Shown: positions 8,608 to 17,382 of the stretch, piece by piece
Numbering within the stretch: position 1 is the first letter of the stretch
Layout of the letters: each line of letters opens with the position of its first letter
NCBI RefSeq assembly: GCF_900106015.1
Contig: NZ_LT629797.1
Coordinates: 4,464,001 to 4,528,000, forward strand
Direction of reading: 5' to 3'
Length of the DNA: 64,000 nt
DNA from: Pseudomonas sihuiensis
GTDB lineage: Bacteria > Pseudomonadota > Gammaproteobacteria > Pseudomonadales > Pseudomonadaceae
The notes under the pieces: generated by a model
Databases searched by the model: none
What the model saw: the letters and a program-made list of their open reading frames with translations, nothing else
Told to the model about the DNA's origin: nothing
Translations under genes and position numbers: made by a program

Positions 8608-9792
8608 ATGTCACGCGTACAGTTGGCCATTATCGGCGGCGGCCTGGTGGGTGCCAGCCTGGCACTGGCCCTGCAGGACACGGCGCGTCAGCGTGGTTGG
8701 CGCATCGCCCTGATCGAACCCTTCGCCCCGGGCAGCGAATACCAGCCCAGCTATGACGCGCGCTCTACCGCGCTCTCCTATGGCAGCCGGTTGATCTACG
8801 AGCGCCTGGGCCTGTGGCAGAGCATTGCCCAGCGGGCCGAGCCGATTCAGCAGATTCATGTTTCCGACCGCGGCCGCTTCGGCGCCACGCGCCTGCAGGC
8901 CATCGAGGAAGGCGTACCGGCGCTCGGTTACGTAGCTGAGAACGCCTGGCTCGGCCATTGTCTGTGGCAGGCGCTGGATGCGGATGTGATCGAGTGGCGT
9001 TGCCCGGCCGAAGTGGTCGGCATGCAGCGTCTCGACGACGGCTATCGCCTGACCCTGAACGACGAAACCTGCCTCGACTGCGACCTGGCGATTCTCGCTG
9101 ATGGTGGGCGTTCCGGCCTGCGTGAGCAGCTTGGTATCGGCGTCAGCAGCAAGCCTTATGGGCAGAGTGCGCTGATTGCCAACGTCAGCCCGCTGGAGGC
9201 GCACCGCGGGCAGGCCTTCGAGCGCTTCACCGATGACGGCCCGATGGCGCTGCTGCCCTTGAGCGATAACCGCTGCGCACTGGTCTGGACGCGCGCCGCG
9301 GCTGACGCCGAACGTCTGTTGCGCGCCAGTGAGGCCAGTTTTCTCAGCGAGTTGCAGCAGGCCTTCGGTTATCGCCTGGGCGCCTTGCGCCAGGTGGGTG
9401 CGCGGCATCTCTATCCGCTGAGCCTGGTCGAGGCGCAGGAGCAGGTGCGTCCGCATCTGGTGGTGCTGGGCAACGCCGCGCACAGCCTGCACCCCATCGC
9501 CGGCCAGGGCTACAACCTGTCGCTGCGCGATACTCTGGCGCTGGCCGAGGTGCTTATCGATAGCGAGGCAACACTGGGCGATTTCGCCACCCTGCAGCGT
9601 TACCAACAAAGGCAACAGCTCGATCAGCAAATGACCGTCGGCTTCTCCGACCAGGTGACGCGCCTGTTCAGCAACGCGCAGCCGCTGCTGACTGCCGGGC
9701 GCAACCTGGGTTTGCTCGGCCTCGACCTGCTGCCGCCGGCCAAACGCTGGTTCGCCCGTCAGGCCATGGGCATGGGAACCCGCAATCTATGA
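8608..9792 (+). CDS. ubiH: 2-octaprenyl-6-methoxyphenol hydroxylase (ubiquinone synthesis)
   Basis: FAD-dependent aromatic hydroxylase of ubiquinone biosynthesis. The N-terminus has the dinucleotide fold LAIIGGGLVGASLALAL. The second FAD motif reads LADGGRSGLREQLG near residue 165, and the third, VLGNAAHSLHPIAGQGYNL near residue 290, has the Asn-for-Asp change typical of UbiH. The 394-residue length is normal. It is separated from the next flavin hydroxylase gene by a 78-bp gap holding a perfect hairpin. Confidence 0.92.
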   Translation: MSRVQLAIIGGGLVGASLALALQDTARQRGWRIALIEPFAPGSEYQPSYDARSTALSYGSRLIYERLGLWQSIAQRAEPIQQIHVSDRGRFGATRLQAIEEGVPALGYVAENAWLGHCLWQALDADVIEWRCPAEVVGMQRLDDGYRLTLNDETCLDCDLAILADGGRSGLREQLGIGVSSKPYGQSALIANVSPLEAHRGQAFERFTDDGPMALLPLSDNRCALVWTRAAADAERLLRASEASFLSELQQAFGYRLGALRQVGARHLYPLSLVEAQEQVRPHLVVLGNAAHSLHPIAGQGYNLSLRDTLALAEVLIDSEATLGDFATLQRYQQRQQLDQQMTVGFSDQVTRLFSNAQPLLTAGRNLGLLGLDLLPPAKRWFARQAMGMGTRNL

Positions 9793-9806
9793 TCAGCTCC
9801 GCAGAG

Positions 9807-9849
9807 TGCGCTGTGCGCACCTATAGGGAGTCATGATGCGCACAGCGCA
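9807..9849 (+). repeat. Perfect 13-bp stem-loop between ubiH and ubiI
   Basis: TGCGCTGTGCGCA at 9807-9819 is followed after 17 bases by its exact reverse complement at 9837-9849. No T-run follows, so it is unlikely to be a simple terminator. It sits 21 bases before the ubiI start and may stabilise upstream mRNA or limit read-through. Confidence 0.8.
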
Positions 9850-9870
9850 ACCTGGGGTTTAAGGAGTGAT

Positions 9871-11088
9871 ATGCGAGCGGATCTGATCATCGTCGGCGCC
9901 GGTATGGTTGGCAGTACCCTGGCCTTGGCGTTGGAGCACTGCGGTCTGGATATCCTGATTGTCGACGGCAGCCCGCTGAGCGTGGCGCCGTTCGATGCCC
10001 GGGCGCCGTTCGAGCCGCGTGTCAGCGCGCTGTCGATGGCCAGCCAACGCATTCTCGAACGCCTGGGCGCCTGGCAGGGCATCGCCACTCGGCGTGCCAG
10101 CCCCTACGGCGAGATGCGCGTCTGGGATGGCTCTGGCACCGGCAGCATCCACTTCGCTGCGGCCAGCGTGCATGCCGAGACGCTTGGCCATATCGTCGAG
10201 AATCGTGTGGTGCAGGATGCCCTGCTCGAAAGGCTGCACGACAGCCAGATCGGTCTGTTGCCTGGCGCGCGCCTGGAGCAGCTGCGCCGCTCCGGCGATG
10301 ACTGGCTGCTGACGCTTACCGATGGTCGCCAACTGCGCGCACCGCTGCTGGTCGCGGCCGACGGCGCCAACTCCGCGGTGCGTCGCCTGGCCGGCTGTGC
10401 CACGCGCGAATGGGATTATCTGCACCATGCCATCGTCACCAGCGTGCGTTGCGAGCGACCGCACCAGGCCACTGCCTGGCAACGCTTCACCGACGATGGT
10501 CCACTGGCCTTCCTGCCGCTGGCAGGGCCTGCCGGCGAGCATTGGTGCTCGATCGTCTGGTCGACTGTGCCGGTCGAAGCCGAGCGCTTGATGGCGTTGG
10601 ACGACGAGGCTTTCTGCGTCGAACTGGGCAAGGCTTTCGAATCGCGCCTGGGCATGGTGCTGCACGCCGACCGTCGTCTGTGTATCCCGCTGCGCCAGCG
10701 TCATGCCAAGCGTTATGTCGAGCCTGGGCTGGCGCTGATTGGCGATGCTGCGCACACCATCCATCCGCTGGCGGGGCAGGGCGTCAACCTGGGTTTCCTC
10801 GATGCCGCCGTGCTGGCCGAGGTGCTGCTGCATGCCGCTGAACGCGGTGAGCACCTCAGCGATGAGCGCGTGCTGAGCCGTTTCGAGCGTCGGCGCATGC
10901 CGCACAACCTGGCGATGATGGCGGCGATGGAAGGTTTTCAGCGCTTGTTCCAGGCCGACCCGTTGCCGCTGCGCCTGCTGCGCAACGTCGGTCTCGACCT
11001 GGTCGACGGCCAGGCCGAGGCCAAGGCGCTGTTCGTGCGTCAGGCGCTTGGGCTGGCCGGCGACCTGCCGGAACTGGCGCGAGCCTGA
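9871..11088 (+). CDS. ubiI: UbiH/UbiF/VisC-family FAD hydroxylase, probably UbiI
   Basis: A 405-residue paralogue of the preceding UbiH, probably the C5-hydroxylase of ubiquinone synthesis (VisC/UbiI). It has IIVGAGMVGSTLALALE at the N-terminus, VAADGANSAVRRLAG near residue 160 and ALIGDAAHTIHPLAGQGVNL near residue 290. AAGGAG precedes the ATG. Placement directly after pepP-ubiH matches visC in E. coli. Which ring position it hydroxylates cannot be told from sequence alone. Confidence 0.88.
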   Translation: MRADLIIVGAGMVGSTLALALEHCGLDILIVDGSPLSVAPFDARAPFEPRVSALSMASQRILERLGAWQGIATRRASPYGEMRVWDGSGTGSIHFAAASVHAETLGHIVENRVVQDALLERLHDSQIGLLPGARLEQLRRSGDDWLLTLTDGRQLRAPLLVAADGANSAVRRLAGCATREWDYLHHAIVTSVRCERPHQATAWQRFTDDGPLAFLPLAGPAGEHWCSIVWSTVPVEAERLMALDDEAFCVELGKAFESRLGMVLHADRRLCIPLRQRHAKRYVEPGLALIGDAAHTIHPLAGQGVNLGFLDAAVLAEVLLHAAERGEHLSDERVLSRFERRRMPHNLAMMAAMEGFQRLFQADPLPLRLLRNVGLDLVDGQAEAKALFVRQALGLAGDLPELARA

Positions 11089-11146
11089 GCTGACGCAACT
11101 TGTAATAACTGCTGCGTGTCGTCTCGCTGTTTACGTTGAGAAGGCA

Positions 11147-11165
11147 AATAACATTCACTACTATT
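11147..11165 (+). promoter_or_regulatory. Weak Fur-box candidate before the iron-binding protein
   Basis: A 19-bp AT-rich stretch upstream of the iron SBP matches the Fur consensus at about 11 of 19 positions. Iron transport genes are commonly Fur-regulated, but this match is near the level expected by chance and is only a candidate. Confidence 0.25.
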
Positions 11166-11199
11166 CAGCCACTTTGCTCACCCACAAGAGGCTGGTCCC

Positions 11200-12201
11200 A
11201 TGAAGGCTCGCAACGCGCTTCTCGCTGCATTCACCCTCAGCACCCTGGCAACCGCCGTTCAGGCTGCTGATGAAGTGGTGGTCTACTCCGCCCGTATCGA
11301 CGAGCTGATCAAGCCGGTATTCGATCTCTACACCGAGAAGACTGGGGTCAAGGTGAAGTTCATCACCGACAAGGAAGCCCCGCTGATCGCCCGTCTCAAG
11401 GCCGAGGGTGCCAACACCCCGGCTGACCTGCTGATTACCGTCGACGCCGGCAACCTCTGGCAGGCCGAACAGGAAGGCGTGCTGCAGCCGACCAAGTCCG
11501 ACGTGATCGACGCCAACATCCCCGCCCAGTACCGCTCCAGCACCGACAGCTGGACTGGCCTGTCGCTGCGCGCGCGGACCATTTTCTACTCCACCGAGCG
11601 CGTCAAGCCGGAAGAGTTGTCCACCTACGAAGCCCTGGCTGACAAGAACTGGGAAGGCCGCCTGTGCCTGCGCACCAGCAAGAAGGTCTACAACCAGTCG
11701 CTGACCGCCACCCTGATCGAAACCCATGGCGCCGAGAAGACCGAGGAGATCGTCAAGGGTTGGGTCAACAACCTGGCCACCGACGTATTCCCGGATGACA
11801 CCGCGCTGCTGCAGGCCATCGACGCCGGCCAGTGCGACGTGGGCATCACCAACACCTACTACTACGGCCGTCTGCACAAGCAGCAGCCGGATCTGAAGGT
11901 CAAACCTTTCTGGCCGAACCAGGACGACCGTGGCGTGCACGTCAACCTGGCCGGTGCCGGTGTGACCAAGCATGCACCGCATGCCGAGCAGGCCAAGAAG
12001 CTGCTGGAGTGGATGACCACCCCGGAGGCACAGAGCATCTTCGCTGGCGTCAACCAGGAGTTCCCGGCCAACCCGGCGGTCGCACCGTCCGATGAAGTGG
12101 CTGCCTGGGGCAGCTTCAAGGCTGACTCGATCGCTACCGAAGTGGCGGGCAAGCGTCAGGCTGAAGCGACCATGCTGATGGATCGCGCCGGCTGGCAGTA
12201 A
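11200..12201 (+). CDS. Ferric-iron ABC transporter, periplasmic binding protein (FbpA/HitA family)
   Basis: The 333-residue protein begins with a Sec signal peptide cleaved after VQAAD (about residue 22). [19 protein letters not shown] opens the binding-protein fold, and NTYYYGRL near residue 225 supplies the adjacent tyrosines that coordinate Fe(III) in this family. The protein should capture ferric ion in the periplasm. The permease gene follows after 195 bp containing two hairpins, which may make the binding protein more abundant. No cognate ATPase gene is present nearby, as is also the case in P. aeruginosa. Confidence 0.9.
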   Translation: MKARNALLAAFTLSTLATAVQAADEVVVYSARIDELIKPVFDLYTEKTGVKVKFITDKEAPLIARLKAEGANTPADLLITVDAGNLWQAEQEGVLQPTKSDVIDANIPAQYRSSTDSWTGLSLRARTIFYSTERVKPEELSTYEALADKNWEGRLCLRTSKKVYNQSLTATLIETHGAEKTEEIVKGWVNNLATDVFPDDTALLQAIDAGQCDVGITNTYYYGRLHKQQPDLKVKPFWPNQDDRGVHVNLAGAGVTKHAPHAEQAKKLLEWMTTPEAQSIFAGVNQEFPANPAVAPSDEVAAWGSFKADSIATEVAGKRQAEATMLMDRAGWQ

Positions 12202-12212
12202 AGGGGATCGCG

Positions 12213-12230
12213 CCCACGCTTCGGCGTGGG
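12213..12230 (+). repeat. UUCG-loop hairpin after the iron-binding protein gene
   Basis: CCCACGC, loop TTCG, GCGTGGG: a perfect seven-pair stem with an extra-stable tetraloop 11 bases after the stop codon. No T-run follows, which suggests a 3'-end stabiliser or weak terminator. Confidence 0.65.
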
Positions 12231-12346
12231 TACGTCGTCAGTGACGCCCCGGCCTATTGGCTTCTGACGCTGGAGCGTCGAGAGCTGCATTTCCACGCGG
12301 AGCGCGGGAACGATCATCGACGAGCACAGCGCTGCCGTTATACTGC

Positions 12347-12370
12347 GACGCCCCGCCTAGCCGGGGCGTC
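12347..12370 (+). repeat. Nine-pair GC hairpin upstream of the iron permease
   Basis: GACGCCCCG and CGGGGCGTC flank a six-base loop, ending 26 bases before the permease GTG. A TATACT hexamer lies just before it at 12340-12345. The hairpin could attenuate read-through from the binding-protein gene or sit at the 5' end of a separate transcript. Confidence 0.65.
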
Positions 12371-12396
12371 GTCATTTGCGTAGTCGAGGAATCCGC

Positions 12397-14013
12397 GTGC
12401 CGCATCCCGTCCAGCGTCGCTGGTACCCCATCGTCCTTGCCGTCGCCGTTCTGGTGCTGATGCCGTTGTCGGTATTGCTGCTGAGCTGGCATGAGGTGGA
12501 TCAGCAGATCTGGTCGCACTTGTGGCAGACACAGATGGCGCGGCTGATTGGCAACACGCTGACGCTGGTGATTGGCGTCGGTGTGGGCGTGACACTGCTG
12601 GGCGTCAGCCTGGCCTGGCTCACCAGCCTTTGCGAGTTCCCGGGTCGGCGCTGGCTGGACTGGGCGCTGATGCTGCCCTTCGCCATTCCCGCCTATGTCC
12701 TGGCCTTCGTCTTCGTCGGCCTGCTGGATTTCGCCGGCCCGGTGCAGACGCTGCTGCGCGAATGGTTCGGCAGCGGCTTGCGCTTGCCGCGCGTGCGCTC
12801 CACCGGTGGTGTGATCATCGTGCTGGTGCTGGTTTTCTACCCCTACGTCTACCTGCTCGCCCGTGGCGCGTTTCTGGCCCAGGGCAAGGGCCTGATGGAG
12901 GCAGCGCGGGTGCTCGGGCAGAGCCCCTGGCAGGCGTTCTGGCGGGTGGCGCTGCCGATGGCGCGACCGGCCATTGGCGCCGGTCTGGCCCTGGCTATCA
13001 TGGAAACCCTGGCCGATTTCGGTGCGGTGTCGGTCTTCAACTTCGACACCTTCACCACGGCGATCTACAAGACCTGGTACAGCTTCTACAGCCTGACCAG
13101 TGCCACCCAGCTGGCCAGCCTGCTGCTGCTGGCGGTGGCGCTGGTGCTCTATGGCGAGCGCCGTGCGCGTGGCGCCGCGCGGCCAGCCAACGAGCGGCCG
13201 CGGGGCAAGGCGCTGTACCACCTGCATGGCTGGAAGGCCTTCGCCGCCAGCGCCTGGTGCGGCCTGGTGTTCGCCTGTGCCTTCGTCATCCCGCTGCTGC
13301 AACTGCTGGCCTGGTTCTGGCAACGCGGCCGCTTCGATCTCGATGAGCGCTACGCCGGGCTGATTCTGCATACCCTTTACCTGGGCGGCATGGCGGCGCT
13401 GATCACCGTCAGTGTGGCCATGCTGCTGGCCTTCGCCCGCCGCCAGGCGCCGAATCGTGGCGTGCGCTTCGGCGTCGCGCTGGGCAATCTCGGCTATGCC
13501 TTGCCGGGTTCGGTGCTGGCGGTGGCAATCATGCTGGCGTTCAGTTTTTTGGATCGTGAACTGGTGATTCCGTTGTCCACTGCACTGGGTGGTGCTGGTA
13601 AGCCCTTGCTGCTGGGCAGTCTGGCAGCGTTGCTGGTGGCTTATCTGATCCGCTTCATGGCGGTGGCCTTCGGGCCGCTGGAGACCAGCCTGGCGCGTAT
13701 TCGTCCGTCCCTGCCCGAGGCTTCGCGCAGCCTTGGCGTTGGCAGCTTTGGGCTGTTCTTCAGGGTCTATCTGCCGCTGCTGCTGCCGGGCACCTTGTCG
13801 GCCGCGCTGCTGGTATTCGTCGACGTGCTCAAGGAAATGCCGGCGACCCTGCTGATGCGTCCGTTCGGCTGGGACACGCTGTCGGTACGGGTATTTGAAA
13901 TGACCAGCGAAGGCGAATGGGCGCGCGCCTCGCTGCCGGCGCTGACCCTGGTGCTGGTCGGCCTGCTGCCGGTGATTCTGCTGATCCGCCGTTCGGCCCG
14001 CGGTTTCGGTTGA
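12397..14013 (+). CDS. Iron ABC transporter permease (FbpB/HitB family)
   Basis: A 538-residue inner-membrane protein with about twelve hydrophobic helices in two homologous permease halves, the fused form typical of FbpB. Each half has an EAA-type loop for the ATPase: MEAARVLGQSPWQAFWRVALP near residue 170 and PEASRSLGVGSFGLFFRVYLP near residue 445. GTG 12397 is preferred because GAGGA lies about seven bases before it; a TTG at 12376 lacks this. Works with the ferric binding protein upstream; its ATPase must come from elsewhere. Confidence 0.88.
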   Translation: MPHPVQRRWYPIVLAVAVLVLMPLSVLLLSWHEVDQQIWSHLWQTQMARLIGNTLTLVIGVGVGVTLLGVSLAWLTSLCEFPGRRWLDWALMLPFAIPAYVLAFVFVGLLDFAGPVQTLLREWFGSGLRLPRVRSTGGVIIVLVLVFYPYVYLLARGAFLAQGKGLMEAARVLGQSPWQAFWRVALPMARPAIGAGLALAIMETLADFGAVSVFNFDTFTTAIYKTWYSFYSLTSATQLASLLLLAVALVLYGERRARGAARPANERPRGKALYHLHGWKAFAASAWCGLVFACAFVIPLLQLLAWFWQRGRFDLDERYAGLILHTLYLGGMAALITVSVAMLLAFARRQAPNRGVRFGVALGNLGYALPGSVLAVAIMLAFSFLDRELVIPLSTALGGAGKPLLLGSLAALLVAYLIRFMAVAFGPLETSLARIRPSLPEASRSLGVGSFGLFFRVYLPLLLPGTLSAALLVFVDVLKEMPATLLMRPFGWDTLSVRVFEMTSEGEWARASLPALTLVLVGLLPVILLIRRSARGFG

Positions 14014-14026
14014 TCAAGACAGCGAT

Positions 14027-14081
14027 GTAGGGCGGGTGCAACCCGCCAGTTTCGGGGCATGGCGGGTTGCACCCGCTCTAC
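14027..14081. repeat. REP-like palindrome, GTAGGGCGGGT family, copy 1
   Basis: Two 21-bp arms (14027-14047 and 14061-14081) starting GTAGGGCGGGTGCAACCCGCC are near-perfect inverted copies around a 13-base loop. Each arm is itself partly palindromic. A second copy lies at 18739-18788. It sits just after the iron permease stop. Confidence 0.8.
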
Positions 14082-14095
14082 GACCTGAAGCCAGG

Positions 14096-14124
14096 ATGAC
14101 CCCCCGGACGCATGCGGCTACAAT
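14096..14124 (+). promoter_or_regulatory. Probable sigma-70 promoter of gcvT
   Basis: ATGACC (four of six to TTGACA) and TACAAT (five of six to TATAAT) are 17 bp apart, about 205 bp upstream of gcvT. A six-pair hairpin (14140-14155) lies early in the predicted leader. No glycine riboswitch core was recognised. Confidence 0.45.
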
Positions 14125-14164
14125 GCGCGCCATTCGCGAGTCGGGGCAGCCCGACAGGACTCAT

Positions 14165-14285
14165 CTAGAAGCGTAGCCGAGGCCGCCAGTGCAAGGCGAA
14201 AGTGGGAGAGAAAGCGGAATGTATTTTTGTACATGAGCATTTCGAGCCCACTTTCAAAGCAGCAATGGCAACGCAGCTAGCTTCT
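14165..14285. repeat. Long imperfect palindrome (MITE-like) in the gcvT leader
   Basis: About 120 bp fold back on themselves: CTAGAAGC at the left end pairs with GCTAGCTTCT at the right, GAAAGTGGG (14199-14207 region) with CCCACTTTC, and ATGTA with TACAT around a TTTTG loop. The composition and nested pairing resemble small non-autonomous mobile repeats. It fills most of the gap between the presumed promoter and gcvT, so it would be part of the gcvT leader RNA. Confidence 0.65.
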
Positions 14286-14328
14286 CGGGGGTCTGAATCG
14301 CTTCGCCAAGCCCGGAAGGAGATAACCC

Positions 14329-15411
14329 ATGGGACAGCGCACCCCCCTCTATGACCTGCACCTGGCACTGGGGGCCAAGATGGTGGATTTCGGCGGCTGG
14401 GACATGCCGCTGCACTACGGTTCGCAAGTGGAGGAGCATCATCAGGTGCGCCGCGAGTGCGGCGTGTTCGATGTCTCGCACATGTGCGTGGTGGACGTGA
14501 GCGGCAGTCAGGCGAAGGCCTTCCTGCAGCGCCTGCTGGCCAACGACGTGGCCCGCCTGGAGAGCCCCGGCAAGGCGCTGTATAGCGCCATGCTCAATGA
14601 GCTGGGCGGGGTCATCGACGACCTGATCGTTTACCTCACCGAGCAGGGTTACCGCCTGGTGGTCAACGCTGGTACCCGTGACAAGGACCTGGCGTGGATG
14701 CATGCCCAGGCGAGCGATTTCGATGTGCAACTGCGCGAGCGTCGCGATCTGGCCATGCTCGCCATTCAGGGGCCGAAGGCGCGCGCACGCGTTTCCGAAC
14801 TGTTGAGCCAGGCACGTGCCGCACTGATCCACGAGCTCAAGCCATTCCAGGGCCTGCCCGAGGGGGACTGGTTCATCGCGCGTACCGGTTATACCGGCGA
14901 AGATGGCCTGGAAATCGTGCTGCCGGTGACCGAGGTGGCGTCCTTCCTCAACGACCTGGTCGGTGCTGGTATTTCGCCTATCGGCCTTGGCGCCCGTGAC
15001 ACCCTGCGCCTCGAGGCGGGTATGAACCTCTACGGCCAGGACATGGATGAACAGGTCAGCCCGCTGGCCGCCAATATGGCCTGGACCATCGCCTGGGAGC
15101 CAGCCGAGCGCGACTTCATCGGGCGCCCGGCGCTGCAGGCGCAGCGCGCCGCCGGTTGCCCGAGCAAGCTCGTTGGCCTGGTGCTGGAGGAGCGTGGCGT
15201 GCTGCGCGCACACCAGGTGGTGCGCGTCGAAGGTATCGGTGACGGTGAGATCACCAGCGGCAGCTTCTCGCCTACGCTGAACAAATCCATCGCGCTGGCA
15301 CGGGTGCCGGCAGCCACTGGGGATCGTGCCGAGGTGGAGATCCGCGGCAAGTGGTACCCGGTGCGGGTGGTCAGGCCAGGTTTCGTGCGCAACGGCAAAA
15401 CTCTTATCTGA
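14329..15411 (+). CDS. gcvT: Glycine cleavage system T protein (aminomethyltransferase)
   Basis: Transfers the methylene carbon from aminomethyl-lipoyl H protein to tetrahydrofolate, releasing ammonia. The 360 residues start [20 protein letters not shown], with [11 protein letters not shown] and VFDVSHMC next, and have the folate-binding region around [12 protein letters not shown] (residue 185) and [20 protein letters not shown] precedes the ATG. gcvH follows after 94 bp; gcvP is not adjacent. Confidence 0.94.
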   Translation: MGQRTPLYDLHLALGAKMVDFGGWDMPLHYGSQVEEHHQVRRECGVFDVSHMCVVDVSGSQAKAFLQRLLANDVARLESPGKALYSAMLNELGGVIDDLIVYLTEQGYRLVVNAGTRDKDLAWMHAQASDFDVQLRERRDLAMLAIQGPKARARVSELLSQARAALIHELKPFQGLPEGDWFIARTGYTGEDGLEIVLPVTEVASFLNDLVGAGISPIGLGARDTLRLEAGMNLYGQDMDEQVSPLAANMAWTIAWEPAERDFIGRPALQAQRAAGCPSKLVGLVLEERGVLRAHQVVRVEGIGDGEITSGSFSPTLNKSIALARVPAATGDRAEVEIRGKWYPVRVVRPGFVRNGKTLI

Positions 15412-15505
15412 ATCATCAGGTCGTGGTGCTGGCTTCCCCTGGCGCCGCGGCCTGCTAAATTGTCCTGACGGCCCACTTGCCGTCATCGCTTACGAGGAAA
15501 GACAC

Positions 15506-15895
15506 ATGAGCAATATCCCCGCCGATCTGCGTTATGCCGCCAGCCACGAGTGGGCGCGCCTGGAGGCTGACGGCAGTGTGACCGTGGGCATTTCCGACCA
15601 CGCCCAGGAAGCCCTTGGTGACGTGGTGTTCATCGAGCTGCCGGAAGTTGGCAAGCAGCTGAACGCCGGCCAGGAAGCTGGCGTGGTGGAGTCGGTCAAG
15701 GCTGCTTCCGACATCTATGCGCCAGTTGGCGGCGAAGTGATCGCCATCAACGAAGCACTGGCCGACAGTCCGGAAAGCGTCAACAGCGATCCGTACGGCA
15801 GCTGGTTCTTCAAGCTCAAGCCAAGCGATGCCAGCGAGCTGGACAAGCTGCTGGACGCGGCAGCCTATCAGGCTGCTGCTGACGCCGACGCCTGA
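15506..15895 (+). CDS. gcvH: Glycine cleavage system H protein
   Basis: The 129-residue lipoyl carrier that shuttles the aminomethyl group from P to T protein. The start at ATG 15506 is preceded by [15 protein letters not shown] is the family N-terminus, and the lipoylated lysine is in [19 protein letters not shown] near residue 64. A strong terminator follows at once, so transcription is not expected to continue into a gcvP gene. Confidence 0.95.
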   Translation: MSNIPADLRYAASHEWARLEADGSVTVGISDHAQEALGDVVFIELPEVGKQLNAGQEAGVVESVKAASDIYAPVGGEVIAINEALADSPESVNSDPYGSWFFKLKPSDASELDKLLDAAAYQAAADADA

Positions 15896-15914
15896 TTCAT
15901 CTGGCCTCGACCCG

Positions 15915-15943
15915 GAAACCCGCTACGGCGGGTTTCTGCGTTT
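15915..15943 (+). terminator. Rho-independent terminator of gcvTH
   Basis: GAAACCCGC, loop TACG, GCGGGTTTC: nine perfect pairs starting 20 bases after the gcvH stop, followed by TGCGTTT. The stem also contains its own T-run. Confidence 0.85.
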
Positions 15944-15982
15944 CTGGGCTCCGCTAATGAATTCGCTTGTAGGGCGTCAGTG

Positions 15983-16004
15983 GTAGCCCGAATGTAATCC
16001 GGGG
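15983..16004. repeat. Single arm of the GTAGCCCGGATG repeat family
   Basis: GTAGCCCGAATGTAATCCGG matches one arm of the palindromes at 19910, 51862, 55591 and 57729 with two changes. No partner arm follows. Apart from this, the gcvH terminator, the next repeat and the arsR promoter, nothing is seen in the 319-bp gap 15896-16214. Confidence 0.65.
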
Positions 16005-16020
16005 AGTGACGATACCCCTT

Positions 16021-16071
16021 GTGGGAGGCGCTTCAGCGGCGAGCTCTTGTCGCGGCTAAAGCCCCTCCCAC
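16021..16071. repeat. REP-like palindrome, GTGGGAGG variant
   Basis: GTGGGAGGCGCTTCAGC and GCTAAAGCCCCTCCCAC form imperfect inverted arms. The right arm recurs at 41488-41501. This is the GTAGGAGCG-type REP family common between Pseudomonas genes. Confidence 0.65.
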
Positions 16072-16154
16072 GATTGTGCATGCATCGATTGATGCAGATA
16101 GGCGCGCTCCTGTAAGGCCTGTTCAATCCCCTCCTTAACCGCTGGTCAGTTGGG

Positions 16155-16184
16155 CTGACACTTATTCAAAATACAATATATAAA
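16155..16184 (+). promoter_or_regulatory. Probable promoter of the arsR-yeeE operon
   Basis: CTGACA (five of six) and TATAAA (five of six) are 18 bp apart in a strikingly AT-rich 35-bp stretch, 31 bp before the regulator's ATG. Such AT-rich sequence over the core promoter is where BigR/SqrR-type repressors bind their own genes; no clean operator dyad was identified. Confidence 0.5.
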
Positions 16185-16214
16185 AATACACATTGTTTGG
16201 AGTGAAGGTGTCCC

Positions 16215-16529
16215 ATGGATGAACCCATCGATATCCAGCAGCTGCGTGCCAATGCCGACGCTGCCGGGCAGTTGCTCAAGGCATTGGCTAACCCTGATCG
16301 CCTCCTGCTGCTCTGCCAGCTGTCGCAGGGTGAGCGCAACGTCAGTGAGCTGGAGGCGCTGCTTGGTATCCAGCAGCCCACGCTGTCCCAGCAACTGGCC
16401 GTGCTGCGTCGTGAAGGGCTGGTGGCAACCCGTCGCGACGGCAAGCAGATCTTCTATCGCATCAGCAGCCCGGCGGCGCTGGCCGTGATCGAAACCCTGT
16501 ATCGGCTGTTCTGCGGGGGCCAGCAATGA
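16215..16529 (+). CDS. ArsR-family regulator with BigR/SqrR-like cysteine pair
   Basis: A 104-residue winged-helix repressor. The recognition region is VSELEALLGIQQPTLSQQLAVL (helices about 46-70), followed by wing RRDGKQIFYRI. It has only two cysteines, Cys34 in LLLLCQLS and Cys100 in RLFCGGQQ. Their 66-residue separation equals that of the dithiol pair of the persulfide sensors SqrR and BigR, while the metal-binding ELCVCDL motif of arsenic/cadmium sensors is absent. The next gene starts in an ATGA overlap and encodes a sulfur-type channel. I infer a reactive-sulfur-sensing repressor of its own operon. Confidence 0.85.
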   Translation: MDEPIDIQQLRANADAAGQLLKALANPDRLLLLCQLSQGERNVSELEALLGIQQPTLSQQLAVLRREGLVATRRDGKQIFYRISSPAALAVIETLYRLFCGGQQ

Positions 16530-16960
16530 GCATCGACTGGGCCAGCTTCACCCCCTGGACGGCCTTGGCCGGTGGCGCGCTGATCGGTCTGGCCGCCGCC
16601 ATCTTTGCCCTGGCCAATGGCCGCGTGGCCGGTATCAGCGGTCTGCTCGGCAGCCTTCTGCAGCCAGGCGCAGAAGGGCGCGGCGAGAAGGCATTTTTCC
16701 TCCTCGGCCTGCTGTTGGCGCCGCTGCTGTGGGGGCTGTTCGGCGCCTTGCCAGCGATCAGCTTCGATGGCGGCGCGCTGTCGCTGATTGGCGCCGGTTT
16801 GCTGGTGGGCATCGGCACGCGCTACGGCTCTGGCTGCACCAGCGGCCATGGCGTATGTGGCATCTCGCGTCTATCTCCGCGCTCCATGCTGGCCACCCTG
16901 TGCTTCATGGCCACGGGTTTCGCCACGGTCTTTGTTCTACGTCATCTTCTGGGGGGCTGA
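16526..16960 (+). CDS. YeeE/YedE half-size membrane protein (PmpA/PmpB type)
   Basis: A 144-residue inner-membrane protein with four hydrophobic helices. [12 protein letters not shown] near residue 101 is the cysteine-bearing pore motif of the YeeE/YedE (TsuA-like) family, which transports thiosulfate or related sulfur species. E. coli YeeE carries two such halves in one chain; here they are separate genes, as in BigR operons. The ATG overlaps the arsR stop by four bases. Confidence 0.87.
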   Translation: MSIDWASFTPWTALAGGALIGLAAAIFALANGRVAGISGLLGSLLQPGAEGRGEKAFFLLGLLLAPLLWGLFGALPAISFDGGALSLIGAGLLVGIGTRYGSGCTSGHGVCGISRLSPRSMLATLCFMATGFATVFVLRHLLGG

Positions 16961-16962
16961 AC

Positions 16963-17382
16963 ATGGCCAGACTGAGCGCATTCTTAGCCGGTCTACTGTT
17001 CGGCCTCGGCCTGCTGCTGGCCGGTATGGCCAACCCGGCCAAGGTGCTGGCCTTTCTCGATCTGGCCGGTAACTGGGACCCGTCTCTCGCCCTGGTGATG
17101 GTGGGTGCCATCTGCGTGGCGGCGTTGCCGTTGCACCTGGCGCAACGGCGCGCCTGGGCACTGCTCGGCGGCGCCATGCAGTTGCCGACGCGTCGTGACC
17201 TCGATGCTCGCCTGATTGGTGGCAGCCTGCTGTTCGGCGTCGGTTGGGGTATCGCTGGCATCTGTCCGGGGCCGGCCGTTGCCATCCTGCTGACCGGGCA
17301 CTGGCAGGCCCTGCTGTTCGTCGCGGCGATGCTCGCCGGGATGCTGATCTTTACTGCGCTGGAAGGCCGGCGCGGACGTTGA
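16963..17382 (+). CDS. YeeE/YedE half-size membrane protein, second half
   Basis: The partner half-channel, 139 residues, with helices at about 3-22, 41-60, 80-100 and 112-132. GMANPAKVLAFLDLAGNWDPSL and WGIAGICPGPAV are family motifs, the latter holding the conserved cysteine. It starts two bases after the preceding gene's stop. Together they should form one sulfur-compound channel. A DUF2892 gene follows in a TTGA overlap. Confidence 0.87.
   Translation: MARLSAFLAGLLFGLGLLLAGMANPAKVLAFLDLAGNWDPSLALVMVGAICVAALPLHLAQRRAWALLGGAMQLPTRRDLDARLIGGSLLFGVGWGIAGICPGPAVAILLTGHWQALLFVAAMLAGMLIFTALEGRRGR

Noticed and set aside
14125..14328. Glycine riboswitch in the gcvT leader
   Set aside because: The conserved aptamer motifs were not found; the leader is dominated by a 120-bp palindrome instead.
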